Assembly: GCF_934307085.1 (NCBI RefSeq)
Contig: NZ_CAKRCF010000014.1
Span: 1-63,720, forward strand
Direction of reading: 5' to 3'
DNA from: an uncultured Anaerobutyricum sp.
GTDB lineage: Bacteria > Bacillota > Clostridia > Lachnospirales > Lachnospiraceae
DNA: 63,720 nucleotides
Below the pieces are notes generated by a model that did no database searches, had not been told where the DNA came from, and worked only from the letters and a program-made list of their open reading frames with translations. Of the stretch, positions 35,644 through 44,847 are shown piece by piece; the stretch's first letter is position 1, and every line of letters starts with the position of its first letter. A program made the translations under genes and the position numbers.

Positions 35644-36300
35644 TTAAATCCTTGTCGATAAAAAGGTATATTCCTTCTTTCCAGCCTCATCATCTGGATA
35701 TAGCTCTACATATTTTTTTGCAGCTTCATATGCCTTATCATACTCCTGCGCTTTCTCATAAATAACAATCTTTCCATACATAAATGATGCTTTAGATTCA
35801 CCGCCCTGCTCAATTCCTTTTTGAATATAAACCAAAGCATTATCATAATCTTTCTGGTCTACATATATCTCACAGATTTTCTCTAAAAAATCTGTATCCT
35901 GTGTATGATTCCATCCCTGCTCGTAGACTTTTACTGCAGTCTCTACATCACCGGACTTTGCTACACATTCGCCCTTTAATATATAATATTGTGCATTTTT
36001 GCTGTCATTATTTATGAGTTTATTGTATATTTTCTCTGCTTTATCATAATCTTTTAACTGATAATGACTTTCTGCAAGATAGCAAGTCATATCCAAATCC
36101 AGCTTACCAGCAAATGCAGAGTGAAGTTTTAATGCCTTTTCAAGATAAGAAATCGTTTTAGAATAATCTTCTTCTTTAAAATAAAGCAATGCTTCCTTAC
36201 GGTATCCTAACTTCTGCTGATAGTTATGCCACTGAAAGATTCCTGTTCCAGCTAATAAGATTACAACAACTATTGCAACACGAATTATAATTTTACGCAT
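35644..36300 (-). CDS. Membrane-anchored TPR protein
   Basis: 218 residues. Basic N-terminus MRKIIIR then one hydrophobic anchor (about residues 6-24), and thereafter tetratricopeptide-like helix pairs: YRKEALLYFKEEDYSKTISYLEKALKLH, CYLAESHYQLKDYDKAEKIYNKLI, and repeats to the C-terminus. Protein-protein scaffold on the outer or inner membrane face; partner unknown. GAGG precedes the ATG at 36300. Follows rpsO after its terminator. Confidence 0.72.
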   Translation of the reverse strand: MRKIIIRVAIVVVILLAGTGIFQWHNYQQKLGYRKEALLYFKEEDYSKTISYLEKALKLHSAFAGKLDLDMTCYLAESHYQLKDYDKAEKIYNKLINNDSKNAQYYILKGECVAKSGDVETAVKVYEQGWNHTQDTDFLEKICEIYVDQKDYDNALVYIQKGIEQGGESKASFMYGKIVIYEKAQEYDKAYEAAKKYVELYPDDEAGKKEYTFLSTRI

Positions 36301-36320
36301 AGAAAACCTCATTTCTCTTT

Positions 36321-36352
36321 TAACGAAAGAAAGGATGCCGCAGCATCCTTTC
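36321..36352 (-). terminator. rpsO terminator
   Basis: GAAAGGATGC pairs with GCATCCTTTC around a 4-nt loop (36329-36352), followed on the minus strand by TTTCGTTAA. A stable hairpin with a modest T-tract, between rpsO and the TPR gene. Confidence 0.6.
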
Positions 36353-36425
36353 TCCAGAATCAATGTATTCCTGGAATCCTTTATACCTGCCTTGGCGGTA
36401 GACCTAGATTCTAAGAGTACATATA

Positions 36426-36692
36426 TTATTTTCTTAAACCTAACTGTTCGATTAAGGTTCTGTAACGTTCGATATCTTTACCTTTTAAGTATGCAAGAAG
36501 GTTTCTTCTCTGACCAACCATCTTTAAAAGACCACGTCTTGAATGATGATCCTTAGGATTTGCTTTGAAGTGGTTCTGAAGGTCGTTGATTCTTGCTGTA
36601 AGAAGTGCTACCTGTACCTCAGGTGAACCTGTATCTCCTTCTGTTCTTGCATATTTTGTCATAATTTCCTGTTTCATTTCCTTTGTAATCAT
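36426..36692 (-). CDS. rpsO: 30S ribosomal protein S15
   Basis: 88 residues, exact family length. Primary 16S rRNA-binding protein of the small-subunit platform. Conserved [33 protein letters not shown] and [11 protein letters not shown] are intact. ATG at 36692 follows AGGAGG by 9 nt. The leader (about 36693-36780) has a small hairpin ACCTT/AAGGT (36720-36738) near the ribosome site; S15 is often autoregulated through such leaders, but I cannot establish a binding site here. Confidence 0.97.
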   Translation of the reverse strand: MITKEMKQEIMTKYARTEGDTGSPEVQVALLTARINDLQNHFKANPKDHHSRRGLLKMVGQRRNLLAYLKGKDIERYRTLIEQLGLRK

Positions 36693-36886
36693 GTTACAAT
36701 TCCTCCTATTATTATAATCACCTTTACGAAGATAAGGTCGGAGACTCCATACCCTGGCAAAGGTTCTAGCAAAAAGCATCTTTGATAGACTAGCATATTA
36801 TTGTTTCTTTGTAAAGTTCTTTTTGCAAATATTTTTTAAAATCTTTTATATTCCTTCCCAGAGTGTGTTCTAAATTTTTTAATCTT

Positions 36887-37885
36887 TTATGAATATTTTT
36901 CAAGAAGCTTTTGAAAGTACTCTGGAAGGGGGGATTCAAACTCTACATACTTTCCAGTTCTTGGATGAATAAATCCAAGAACTCTGGCATGAAGACACTG
37001 CCCGGCAAGTCCCATCGCATTCTTAGGACCATAAATCGTATCCCCTAATAGCGGATGCTTTATACTTGCCATATGCACGCGAATCTGATGGGTTCTTCCG
37101 GTCTCTAACTGACATTCAATATGGTTAAACTGGTGATTTAAATGACTAATCACTCTGTAATGTGTAACAGCATGCTTTCCATTCTTTGGCTCTATGGCCA
37201 TCTTCTTTCTGTCAATGGGGCTTCTTCCTATCGGTGCATCTACTGTTCCTTCTTCCTGAGTAAAATTGTTATAAACGAGTGCCTCATATTTTCTTGTAAT
37301 AGAATGCTCTTTTAACTGCTCTGCCAGACTTTTATGTGCCATATCATTTTTACATACAACGAGAACCCCCGTCGTGTCTTTATCAATACGATGAACAATT
37401 CCCGGTCGAAGCACTCCGTTAATTCCAGAGAGATTATCCCTGCAGTGATAAAGCAGTCCATTAACTAATGTTCCTGTATATCGTCCCGGACAAGGATGTA
37501 CAACCATATCTTTTGGCTTGTTTATAAGGATCACATCCTCATCCTCATAAATAATGTCCAATTCCATTTTCTCAGGAAGGACTTCTAATTCTTTTAATGG
37601 CGGAACACTGATAGTAACTGCATCCTCTACTTTAAGACGATACCCTGGTTTTTCCTTTTTCTCTCCTACCGTCACCTGACCTTCTTTTATTAACTTTTGG
37701 ATATAGGACCTGGAATGTTCTTTTAATTCTCCTGCTAAAAACTGGTCAAGGCGTATCCCTTCCTGTTCTTCCATGACCGTGTAACAATATTTTTGTTCCT
37801 GATTCTGCATCTTCTGTCTTTCCTGTTGTTGTATATCTTTCTCTATTACTTTTTTTATTCCTGATAATCCATCTCTTTTTACCAT
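36887..37885 (-). CDS. RluA-family 23S rRNA pseudouridine synthase
   Basis: 332 residues. N-terminal S4 RNA-binding domain (IRLDQFLAGELKEHSRSYIQKL split over about residues 44-65) and the catalytic domain with GIVHRIDKDTTGVL (catalytic Asp, about residue 172) and GRTHQIRVHMA. Most like RluD by domain order. The first 25 residues are basic and may not be translated: an ATG at 37810 (MQNQEQKY) is an alternative, neither site having a strong ribosome signal. Lies 15 bp after lspA, as in many Firmicutes. Confidence 0.9.
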   Translation of the reverse strand: MVKRDGLSGIKKVIEKDIQQQERQKMQNQEQKYCYTVMEEQEGIRLDQFLAGELKEHSRSYIQKLIKEGQVTVGEKKEKPGYRLKVEDAVTISVPPLKELEVLPEKMELDIIYEDEDVILINKPKDMVVHPCPGRYTGTLVNGLLYHCRDNLSGINGVLRPGIVHRIDKDTTGVLVVCKNDMAHKSLAEQLKEHSITRKYEALVYNNFTQEEGTVDAPIGRSPIDRKKMAIEPKNGKHAVTHYRVISHLNHQFNHIECQLETGRTHQIRVHMASIKHPLLGDTIYGPKNAMGLAGQCLHARVLGFIHPRTGKYVEFESPLPEYFQKLLEKYS

Positions 37886-37900
37886 CTGTATATTACCTGC

Positions 37901-38404
37901 CTATTCCTGTTCTCTTTTTTTAGAAAAAACCCTGTCAAAGTCCTCTTCCTGATAGAAAAATAAAATCAGGATAACAAGTAAAAACGCTGCTGTCGTCACA
38001 TAAATATCCGCCACATTAAACACAGGAAAGTTAATCAGACTAAAATAAATAAAATCTACAACATATTTTCGAAAAATTCTGTCTATCATATTGCCAACAG
38101 CACCTGCTCCCACAAAATACAGACATATTTTTAATGGTACAAAATGCTTCTCTTCAGGAATCTTCCCGAAAACCCATAGTAGTCCCGCTAATACTGCCAG
38201 AGTAATGAGCAGAAAAAACCACTGTTTGTTTTGCATAATACCAAAGGCCGCTCCTCTGTTTTCCACGTAATAAATTTCCAGCACATTTCGTATAACCGGA
38301 ATACTTCCTATTGGTTTTAACACTTTAACTGCCCACAATTTTGTAAGCTGATCAAACAGTAACAAGAGTAAAAACACCGCTGCTGGTTTTGCCTTTTTCC
38401 CCAT
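37901..38404 (-). CDS. lspA: Lipoprotein signal peptidase (signal peptidase II)
   Basis: 167 residues with four transmembrane spans. Cleaves prolipoproteins before the lipidated cysteine. The catalytic aspartates lie in NMIDRIFRKYVVDFI and FNVADIYV. YYVENRGAAFGI is the conserved extracytoplasmic loop. It is in an operon-like run aroB-lspA-rlu. Confidence 0.95.
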   Translation of the reverse strand: MGKKAKPAAVFLLLLLFDQLTKLWAVKVLKPIGSIPVIRNVLEIYYVENRGAAFGIMQNKQWFFLLITLAVLAGLLWVFGKIPEEKHFVPLKICLYFVGAGAVGNMIDRIFRKYVVDFIYFSLINFPVFNVADIYVTTAAFLLVILILFFYQEEDFDRVFSKKREQE

Positions 38405-38421
38405 TCTAATTTTTCCTCCTA

Positions 38422-39501
38422 TTATTTCAGGACTTCAAGCATTTCCTCTGGAGTTACATCCTGATAAATTGCTGCTTCTCCAACCTTATCCAAAAGGATA
38501 AATTTAATCTTTCCATGTTCCATTTTTTTATCATGTCTTGTTTCTCTTACAATATCTTCTATGCTGAGTTTTTCGGGTAATACCGGAAAATCGAAATACT
38601 CATACACTTTTTTGATTTCTTCATTCTCCTCAGCGCAGATATATCCTCTCTTACAGGAAATATCTGCCGCAAGAAGAGAACCAATTGCCACGCATTCTCC
38701 ATGTGTCAGAGAGAAATTCATCAGCTTTTCAATAGAATGTCCGAGGGTATGTCCAAAATTAAGTGTTGCACGAACCCCATGTTCCTTCGGATCCTCTTCC
38801 ACTACCGCTCTTTTAATAAGGCAGCTTCCCTCTATCATATGTGCCAGTGCCCCATCTTCTCTTTTTACAACTGCCTCTCTATTCTTCTTCATCCATTCAA
38901 AATATGCCTTATCACGAATCAGTCCATGTTTGATGACTTCTCCTAAGCCACTGTGATACTGACGTTCTGAAAGTGTTTTCACAGTATTTACGTTGATATA
39001 TACAAGCTTTGGCATATAGAATGCTCCAACCATATTTTTATATGCATGATAGTCTACACCTGTTTTTCCTCCGATACTACTATCTACCTGTGCTAAAAGG
39101 CTGGTAGGAATTTGTACGAAATCAATTCCTCTAAGATAAGTAGCTGCTGCAAAACCTGTTAAATCACCAGTTACGCCTCCACCAAGTGCAAGAAGCATAT
39201 CCTTTCTGTCAAATTCATGGATAATAAGAAATTCATATAAGCTATCTACTGTTGATAAATTCTTACTTGCCTCTCCTTCTTTAAAAATATATACTTCCAG
39301 CTTTGCACACTGTCCCTCTAAAATATGCTGTACTTCTTCAAGATAGTAAGAAGCCACCTGTCTTTCTGTGACAATACAAAGTTTACGATTCTTTATATCA
39401 AAAGCAGAAAGCTCTTCTACCAGCCTTGTAAAGCTGTCTTCAATTACAATATCATATACTTTTTTGCCTTCTGCGGTTACTTCAAGTCTCTTTGTCTCCA
39501 T
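38422..39501 (-). CDS. aroB: 3-dehydroquinate synthase
   Basis: 359 residues. Second step of the shikimate pathway, converting DAHP to 3-dehydroquinate with NAD+ and a divalent metal. NAD-binding ALGGGVTGDLTGFAAATYLRG, and metal ligands in the LNFGHTLGHSIE stretch. Start at 39501 has AGGAGG (39508-39513) 6 nt upstream and fits family length. Isolated from other aro genes. It is separated from sepF by a hairpin. Confidence 0.95.
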   Translation of the reverse strand: METKRLEVTAEGKKVYDIVIEDSFTRLVEELSAFDIKNRKLCIVTERQVASYYLEEVQHILEGQCAKLEVYIFKEGEASKNLSTVDSLYEFLIIHEFDRKDMLLALGGGVTGDLTGFAAATYLRGIDFVQIPTSLLAQVDSSIGGKTGVDYHAYKNMVGAFYMPKLVYINVNTVKTLSERQYHSGLGEVIKHGLIRDKAYFEWMKKNREAVVKREDGALAHMIEGSCLIKRAVVEEDPKEHGVRATLNFGHTLGHSIEKLMNFSLTHGECVAIGSLLAADISCKRGYICAEENEEIKKVYEYFDFPVLPEKLSIEDIVRETRHDKKMEHGKIKFILLDKVGEAAIYQDVTPEEMLEVLK

Positions 39502-39525
39502 CCTCTTCCTCCTAAAATACAGAAA

Positions 39526-39561
39526 GGATATATGGACGGCCTCCACTCCATCCATATATCC
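39526..39561 (-). terminator. Hairpin between sepF and aroB
   Basis: GGATATATGGA (39526-39536) pairs perfectly with TCCATATATCC (39551-39561), with further GGC/GCC-type contacts in the loop. On the minus strand it is followed by TTTCTGTATTTT. It probably terminates the unit ending at sepF or attenuates readthrough into aroB. Confidence 0.6.
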
Positions 39562-39611
39562 CCTCTGTCTTTCATTCTCATCTAGCTATTCTTTTCTTAT
39601 CCTTAATCATC

Positions 39612-40160
39612 TTAAAAGTTCGTAAGTTCTGGTGAGAGCATATCTTCACTGACAAGTTCATCTCTTAAATCCCCTGTTACTTCAATATTACCAGGGGCTA
39701 CAATAAAGATATTATTGGAAATTGCCTTCAAAGAACCATCTACAGCAAAGCTTGCTCCTCCGATGAAGTCAATAATTCTCTGTGCCTTGCCAATCTCGAT
39801 TCCTTCAAGATTCACCACGATTGTCTTGCCTTCTTTTAAAAACTCTGCTACAATCTGTGCTTCATTAAATGTCTGCGCTCTGATTACTTTCACACTTTCA
39901 CCCTCTTCTTCTCTTCCATGAAACTGAATGACTCTGCCCTGGCCCTCCTCGGATTCTTCTGAATCTGACACATCTCTCTTCTTACGTCTTAAGGAAAGAA
40001 TCGTCTTATGAGTTTCTTCCTCTTCCTTACCTGCTTCTTCTTCTACTTCACCGTCATGTTCTTCTTCAGCCACTTCACTATATTCTTCGTCGAATGGTTC
40101 CGTTTCGTCATCTGCATCGTTTAGCTTCATCATGTTTAAAAACTTTTCCGCAAACTTCAC
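39612..40160 (-). CDS. sepF: Cell division protein SepF
   Basis: 182 residues. Binds FtsZ and the membrane to align the Z-ring. N-terminal amphipathic helix MKFAEKFLNMMKL is the membrane anchor; a strongly acidic linker (about residues 14-80, D/E runs) follows; the C-terminal SepF fold has VIRAQTFNEAQIVAEFLKEG, GKAQRIIDFIGGASFAVDGS and ISNNIFIVAPGNIEV. Encoded after yggS, as in Bacillus (ylmE-ylmF). Confidence 0.95.
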   Translation of the reverse strand: MKFAEKFLNMMKLNDADDETEPFDEEYSEVAEEEHDGEVEEEAGKEEEETHKTILSLRRKKRDVSDSEESEEGQGRVIQFHGREEEGESVKVIRAQTFNEAQIVAEFLKEGKTIVVNLEGIEIGKAQRIIDFIGGASFAVDGSLKAISNNIFIVAPGNIEVTGDLRDELVSEDMLSPELTNF

Positions 40161-40175
40161 CTTACGTACCTCCTG

Positions 40176-40868
40176 TTATTTATTGTAATTCCGTGCCCCA
40201 AAGATTCCGGTACCAACACGTACCATTGTTGCACCTTCTTCTATAGCCACTTCGTAATCATTGGTCATTCCCATAGATAAAATGTCCATAGATACATTAT
40301 CAATGTTTTTCTCTCCAATGTCAATAAATAATTTATGTAATTTTTCAAAATAACAGCGATTTTCTTCTGGATTTTCTACAAATGGTGCACTTGTCATCAG
40401 GCCTCTGATATAAATATGCGGAAGTTTACTGATTTCTTCCACAAGACTGATTACTTCCGGTCCATCAATCCCAAACTTTGTATCTTCCTGTGCAATATTT
40501 ACCTGAACAAGAATCTGTGCCTCAACACCTTTCTTCACTGCCTCTTTTTCAATCTGTTTTGCCAGATGAAGAGAATCTACAGAATGAATCAGTTTTACTT
40601 TATCAATAATATATTTTACTTTATTGGTCTGAAGATGTCCGATCATATGCCAATGCACAGGTCTTGAAATATTTTCGTATTTATCACATAATTCCTGCAC
40701 ATAATTCTCTCCATACTCAAGCTGTCCTGTTTGTAAAAGCTCTTCAATATCAGAAAGTGGCTTCATCTTGCTTACTGCTACCAACGTAACTTCTTCTGGG
40801 CTTCTTCCAGCTCTTTCACATGCTTTTTTGATATTATCCTGTACTTTTTTTAAATTTTCTGCCAGCAT
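40176..40868 (-). CDS. PLP homeostasis protein (YggS family)
   Basis: 230 residues, type III-fold PLP-binding protein without established catalytic activity, involved in vitamin B6 and amino-acid homeostasis. PLP lysine in LVAVSKMKPLSDIEELL (Lys about 34), YGENYVQEL, HMIGHLQTNK, MGMTNDYEVAIEEGATMVRVG. The start overlaps the stop of the HlyD-like gene by one base; 15 bp precede sepF. Confidence 0.93.
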   Translation of the reverse strand: MLAENLKKVQDNIKKACERAGRSPEEVTLVAVSKMKPLSDIEELLQTGQLEYGENYVQELCDKYENISRPVHWHMIGHLQTNKVKYIIDKVKLIHSVDSLHLAKQIEKEAVKKGVEAQILVQVNIAQEDTKFGIDGPEVISLVEEISKLPHIYIRGLMTSAPFVENPEENRCYFEKLHKLFIDIGEKNIDNVSMDILSMGMTNDYEVAIEEGATMVRVGTGIFGARNYNK

Positions 40869-42253
40869 TAATAAATCACCTGATCTTCCTTTACTGTATC
40901 ACTATTTAAAATAATTCGGTCATAAAGTTCTATTCCACTGTTTTGTGCATCTACAATACAATAGTCCTCATTTCGTTCTACCATTACTACCTGCTTAAAA
41001 ACAGTATATCCTCTATTCACAATGTACACACCCTGTATTTGTGTAATATTCTTCAACGTATATATCTTTTGTTTGTCTGTTTCTGATACTACGATTCCTT
41101 TTTTTAAATCTTTCGAGGAAACGTATGCATATTTCTCATCTGTCTTATAAATATCCACCGTGGTCTGAGACAGAACTCTTTCCCCCTTTTTATTGGTATT
41201 CATAATATTAATCTGATTTTTCTTAGAAGAATTTCCTCCATTCACAAGAAAACTTTTTGGAATCTTATACACATTCTTCTTAACAAGTGAACTAGACGGA
41301 ATCTTCAGACCTTCTGTCTCTGATAAAGTAAGCGTAACATAGAGATATCTCTGATTCAGATATCTTTGTATGTAATTATCAAAAGACAGCACAACATAAT
41401 ATCTTCCATCCTGCTTTATGCAGTGATACTTTGTCGCAGTCGTAAAGTTATCCTTATGAAAAGTGACCTGTACTGTTGAACTATCTTCTTCTCTTTTTTT
41501 CAGACGATTATAATCATTATGTCCCAGAGAAATCATCAGCTGCCAGTCCTGTCCCTCTACGAGACGGTATACCGGTGAACCGGCACTCTGCTTTTTATCG
41601 GTTCTGAGTTCTTTCATTTTTACTTTATTTATAAAAGTATCTTTTGAAACTTTTTTCTGTTCTAAGCCTTCTAACCCATCTGAGGCAAAGGAAACAATTC
41701 CTTCCTTTGGTGAAGTCACCGTAATATAGGAATCCTGTCCATATTTTTCAGTAAGCTGCTCTTTGTTATTTGCAAGAATTGTATCGGTATACGCCATCAA
41801 AGTTCCACTAATATCTCTTTGTGCCTCATACAAACTAGAGAATTCATTATCTGTATATCCCTCACTGAAAACTTTAAGCTGTTCTACAACTCTTTCCTTT
41901 TCTGTACGACTGACCTTGCTTTTCTTTTGGAGAACTCCCTTTAGATAATTCTGCACCTTTCCTGTCGTGTCTATTGTATAAACAATACCATTTTTGCTAA
42001 CCATGGAACCATCCTGAACATAATAATTAATATATCCTTTACGGTTTGTGTTCACTAAAGTTTCCTTACGAAGGGCAACACCAGTCCCCTCCATGCTGTC
42101 TACAATATTACTTGCACTTACTTCATAAATAGCAAGCTTACTTTTTCCAAGATAGGTCAATACATATGCCATAAGATATATTACAATAATGAGGAATACT
42201 ATTGTTCCGAGATTAATATGCAAATGTAACTTTCCTTTTGTCTTTTTTTCCAT
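40868..42253 (-). CDS. HlyD-like membrane-anchored protein of the sepF cluster
   Basis: 461 residues. Lys-rich cytoplasmic start, one transmembrane span (about residues 13-35), then an extracytoplasmic part with lipoyl/barrel-sandwich-like beta segments (GTGVALRKETLVNTNRKGYI at about residue 55, ITVTSPKEGIVSFASDGLEG near 180) interrupted by a helical stretch, resembling membrane-fusion adaptors. No partner transporter is adjacent; instead it is coupled to yggS-sepF. Role in division or envelope processes is inferred only from position. Confidence 0.65.
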   Translation of the reverse strand: MEKKTKGKLHLHINLGTIVFLIIVIYLMAYVLTYLGKSKLAIYEVSASNIVDSMEGTGVALRKETLVNTNRKGYINYYVQDGSMVSKNGIVYTIDTTGKVQNYLKGVLQKKSKVSRTEKERVVEQLKVFSEGYTDNEFSSLYEAQRDISGTLMAYTDTILANNKEQLTEKYGQDSYITVTSPKEGIVSFASDGLEGLEQKKVSKDTFINKVKMKELRTDKKQSAGSPVYRLVEGQDWQLMISLGHNDYNRLKKREEDSSTVQVTFHKDNFTTATKYHCIKQDGRYYVVLSFDNYIQRYLNQRYLYVTLTLSETEGLKIPSSSLVKKNVYKIPKSFLVNGGNSSKKNQINIMNTNKKGERVLSQTTVDIYKTDEKYAYVSSKDLKKGIVVSETDKQKIYTLKNITQIQGVYIVNRGYTVFKQVVMVERNEDYCIVDAQNSGIELYDRIILNSDTVKEDQVIY

Positions 42254-42254
42254 A

Positions 42255-43202
42255 CTATATCCCCCATCTACTCAGTGCAGCACCGTTTAGATAATTATAT
42301 TTTATTCCCTGAATATACTGCTTTTCTTCCATAAGCGCCTTCCATTCATCGGTTAGCTTCCACCAGCTGTTTCCCCAGTTTGAGAAAGCAGAATCCCTTT
42401 CTGGTATACGGCTAAACAGGCGTTCTATCGTAATATTCGGTCTTAATAAAGCAATAAATTCTGCTAACCGTTTCAGATATTCTTCTTTTGAACATATCTC
42501 AACTTCTCCACGTTCATACATTTCATATAAGCCGCTCTCCTTGGGAATATAAAGAGAATGCAACTTAACCATCGTTATTGGTAAAGCGGACAAAATTCTT
42601 GCAGATTCCTTTGCATCTTCCATGGTATCTCCTGGCAGATTCAAAATCATGTGCACACATATCGGAAAATGATAGGGTGCAATTTTTAAAACCGCATCAA
42701 GAAATTCTGCAAGCCCATGACCTCTGTTCATATATGCTAACGTATGATAATTCACCGTCTGAAGACCAAGTTCAATAGAGACTTCTATCCCGTTACTTTG
42801 TCGAAATTTATCAAATGCCTCCAGATATTCCTGCCGAATACAGTCTGGCCGCGTTGAAAGAGAGATCTCCACAATGTCTTCCATAGAAGCTGCCTCTTTC
42901 ATGTAAGAAAGTAATTTTTCAAGTGGCAGAAAAGTATTCGTATAATTTTGGAAATAGGCAATAAACTTATGCGCATGATAACGCTTTTCTACCTTTTCTC
43001 TGGAAACTTGCATCTGTCTGCAAACAGATACAGAACTATCTTCTGCTTCAAATCCAGTTCCTGCATCTGCGCAAAAAAAACATCCTCTTCCTTCCTTTCT
43101 GTTTGGGCAGCTTACTGGAAGATTCACCGGAAGCTTATACACCTTTTCTCCATATTTATCTTTTAAATATTGCGAATACGCATAATAATATTGTTTTTCC
43201 AT
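42255..43202 (-). CDS. Radical SAM protein, TIGR01212/YhcC family
   Basis: 315 residues from the ATG at 43202 (MEKQYYYAY). Radical SAM fold with a longer-spaced cluster motif CPNRKEGRGCFFC near residue 30, typical of this group rather than CxxxCxxC. Also SLSTRPDCI and MILNLPGDTMEDA. Function of the family is not established. An upstream in-frame ATG (43217) abuts the terminator hairpin T-tract and is unlikely to be used. No strong ribosome site is visible for either start. It is followed by the HlyD-like gene after 1 bp. Confidence 0.82.
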   Translation of the reverse strand: MEKQYYYAYSQYLKDKYGEKVYKLPVNLPVSCPNRKEGRGCFFCADAGTGFEAEDSSVSVCRQMQVSREKVEKRYHAHKFIAYFQNYTNTFLPLEKLLSYMKEAASMEDIVEISLSTRPDCIRQEYLEAFDKFRQSNGIEVSIELGLQTVNYHTLAYMNRGHGLAEFLDAVLKIAPYHFPICVHMILNLPGDTMEDAKESARILSALPITMVKLHSLYIPKESGLYEMYERGEVEICSKEEYLKRLAEFIALLRPNITIERLFSRIPERDSAFSNWGNSWWKLTDEWKALMEEKQYIQGIKYNYLNGAALSRWGI

Positions 43203-43217
43203 TTTAGCTAAAACCAT

Positions 43218-43251
43218 AAAAAGGCGGCCTCATAATATTATGAGGCGCCTT
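43218..43251 (-). terminator. Intrinsic terminator after the small P-loop gene
   Basis: The 18-bp perfect palindrome CCTCATAATATTATGAGG, extended by GGCG/CGCC-type pairs, followed on the minus strand by TTTTT. Ends the unit 43334-43750 immediately before the radical SAM gene. Confidence 0.75.
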
Positions 43252-43333
43252 AACCTTTTCGTATCTTATTCAACTTCCAGATATCCGCCATGTATGTATA
43301 TTATTGGACGGTTCTGTATCAGATAACATCGAA

Positions 43334-43750
43334 TTATAATGCGTGAGAAACGTATTTCTGTACAGATTCCGGCATATTCTCTTTATCTACGGAAGCACTG
43401 ATTACAAAATTAACACCAAACTTCTCAGATAAAACATTCAGTTTTTCTACTGCGTAATCAAGATTGTCCTTGATGCAAGCTGTTGTAAGGAAGCTGTCAA
43501 GATAAATCTTATCTAAATCATGATCCTGAGAAAGAATTCCTGCGATAAATCCGATGAACATATCTGTATCCTCAATTTCAAAATCAGGAACTACGATAAG
43601 ACGAATCTGATTACTCAGTTCATACATATGCTTATTGTTCTTGTCAAGGTAAACGATTGTGCCTTTTGTCAGCTTAATGTCATCATTTACCTGCTGAATC
43701 AAGATTTTAGTTTTTCCTTTTCCTTTCGCTCCTGCAATAATATCAATCAT
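43334..43750 (-). CDS. Small P-loop protein of unknown function
   Basis: 138 residues. Walker A-like GAKGKGKTK at residues 7-15, a VYLDKNNKHMYEL strand, a Walker-B-like DKIYLDSFL near residue 79, and a final VNFVISASVD strand: a minimal P-loop NTPase core without further domains. I do not recognise the family. It forms its own transcript with a palindrome GGACTACGGTCC in the leader and a terminator after it. Position next to dacA/mgsA may be incidental. Confidence 0.7.
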   Translation of the reverse strand: MIDIIAGAKGKGKTKILIQQVNDDIKLTKGTIVYLDKNNKHMYELSNQIRLIVVPDFEIEDTDMFIGFIAGILSQDHDLDKIYLDSFLTTACIKDNLDYAVEKLNVLSEKFGVNFVISASVDKENMPESVQKYVSHAL

Positions 43751-43867
43751 GTGAATATCCTCCTTTAGATATATTATTGGACCGTAGTCCTTTCTTTTGT
43801 AATTGAAAAGGCTCGTGCCACTTTTTATATATTATATTATAATTTATATTATATAAAAGCACAACCT

Positions 43868-44833
43868 TTAATTTACTGTTTTCTCTAATAACTGTGTCAT
43901 AGATGAATACAGGGCATCCTTGGTTTCTGCACCTAATACTACAGAGAAAAAGCGTTCTCCCTTTTTATTCTTTGTCATCAAAATCAGACAGGACTTTGCC
44001 ATAGAAGTTGTTCCTGTCTTACCGCCATACATAATGACTCCTTCTGGCACTGGGAACTCATTAAGCAGATAGTAATTCGTACTCTGCATATATTCATTAA
44101 TCTGTGTTTTTTTAGGAGTTGTGTATGTCATCGTATAATCTTTTGAAGATACAGTATCAACAAAAGTATCATACTTTACTGCTTCCTTAAAAATCAGATA
44201 CAAATCATATGCTGTCGTATAATGATTATTATCATGAAGTCCATTTGGGTTTACAAAATGTGTATGTGTTGCTCCAAGCTCCTTGGCTTTTGCATTCATC
44301 ATATCTACAAATTTAGCTTCAGAACCTGCCACATATTCTGCCAGTATCACAGCACAATCATTCGCCGATTTAATCATCATCGTATGAAAAACCTGGCCTA
44401 CAGTAACCGTATCTCCTTTTATCAGCGTACTGATAACGGCTCCGTTTTCCGTTAGGTTAATATCATGTTTCAATGTGATTTCGTCATCTAAATTACCATG
44501 TTCCAGCGTCAACAATGCTGTCATTACCTTTGTAATACTTGCTGGATATATCTTATCAAAACAATGATAGGATTCTAACACCTCGCTGGTGCTATCATTA
44601 ATTAACAAATCCGCATAATCTTTACTCTGATAATCAGGATCCGTAGATTCTTCTTCCGACAAAACTGCCAGATTAGCTGCCATTCCTTTTAAACCAGAAC
44701 CGATATCTTCTTTATTCTTTGTATAATAAGAATTAAAAGAGTCCGAAATCTGAAAAGGATTTCCACTACAGCCGCCACATAATACCACTGACAGTGCAAC
44801 TACACTGACAGCAGCTAATATTCTCTTTTTCAT
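43868..44833 (-). CDS. D-alanyl-D-alanine carboxypeptidase (lipoprotein-like)
   Basis: 321 residues. Serine peptidase S11 trimming peptidoglycan stem peptides. Catalytic SxxK in PASITKVMTAL, SxN in KSANDCAVIL, and KTG in YGGKTGTTSMAK. The N-terminus MKKRILAAVS... ends in a lipobox-like LCGGC, so it is probably a lipoprotein, unlike DacA which has a C-terminal amphipathic anchor. ATG at 44833 chosen for the basic signal start and nearby AAGAG. It overlaps the end of mgsA if longer starts are used, indicating cotranscription with mgsA and rodA. Confidence 0.88.
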   Translation of the reverse strand: MKKRILAAVSVVALSVVLCGGCSGNPFQISDSFNSYYTKNKEDIGSGLKGMAANLAVLSEEESTDPDYQSKDYADLLINDSTSEVLESYHCFDKIYPASITKVMTALLTLEHGNLDDEITLKHDINLTENGAVISTLIKGDTVTVGQVFHTMMIKSANDCAVILAEYVAGSEAKFVDMMNAKAKELGATHTHFVNPNGLHDNNHYTTAYDLYLIFKEAVKYDTFVDTVSSKDYTMTYTTPKKTQINEYMQSTNYYLLNEFPVPEGVIMYGGKTGTTSMAKSCLILMTKNKKGERFFSVVLGAETKDALYSSMTQLLEKTVN

Positions 44834-44847
44834 AATTACTCTTTTCA

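Noticed and set aside
36693..36780. Defined S15 autoregulatory RNA
   Set aside because: A hairpin exists near the ribosome site, but I cannot match it to the published S15-binding leader structures by eye.
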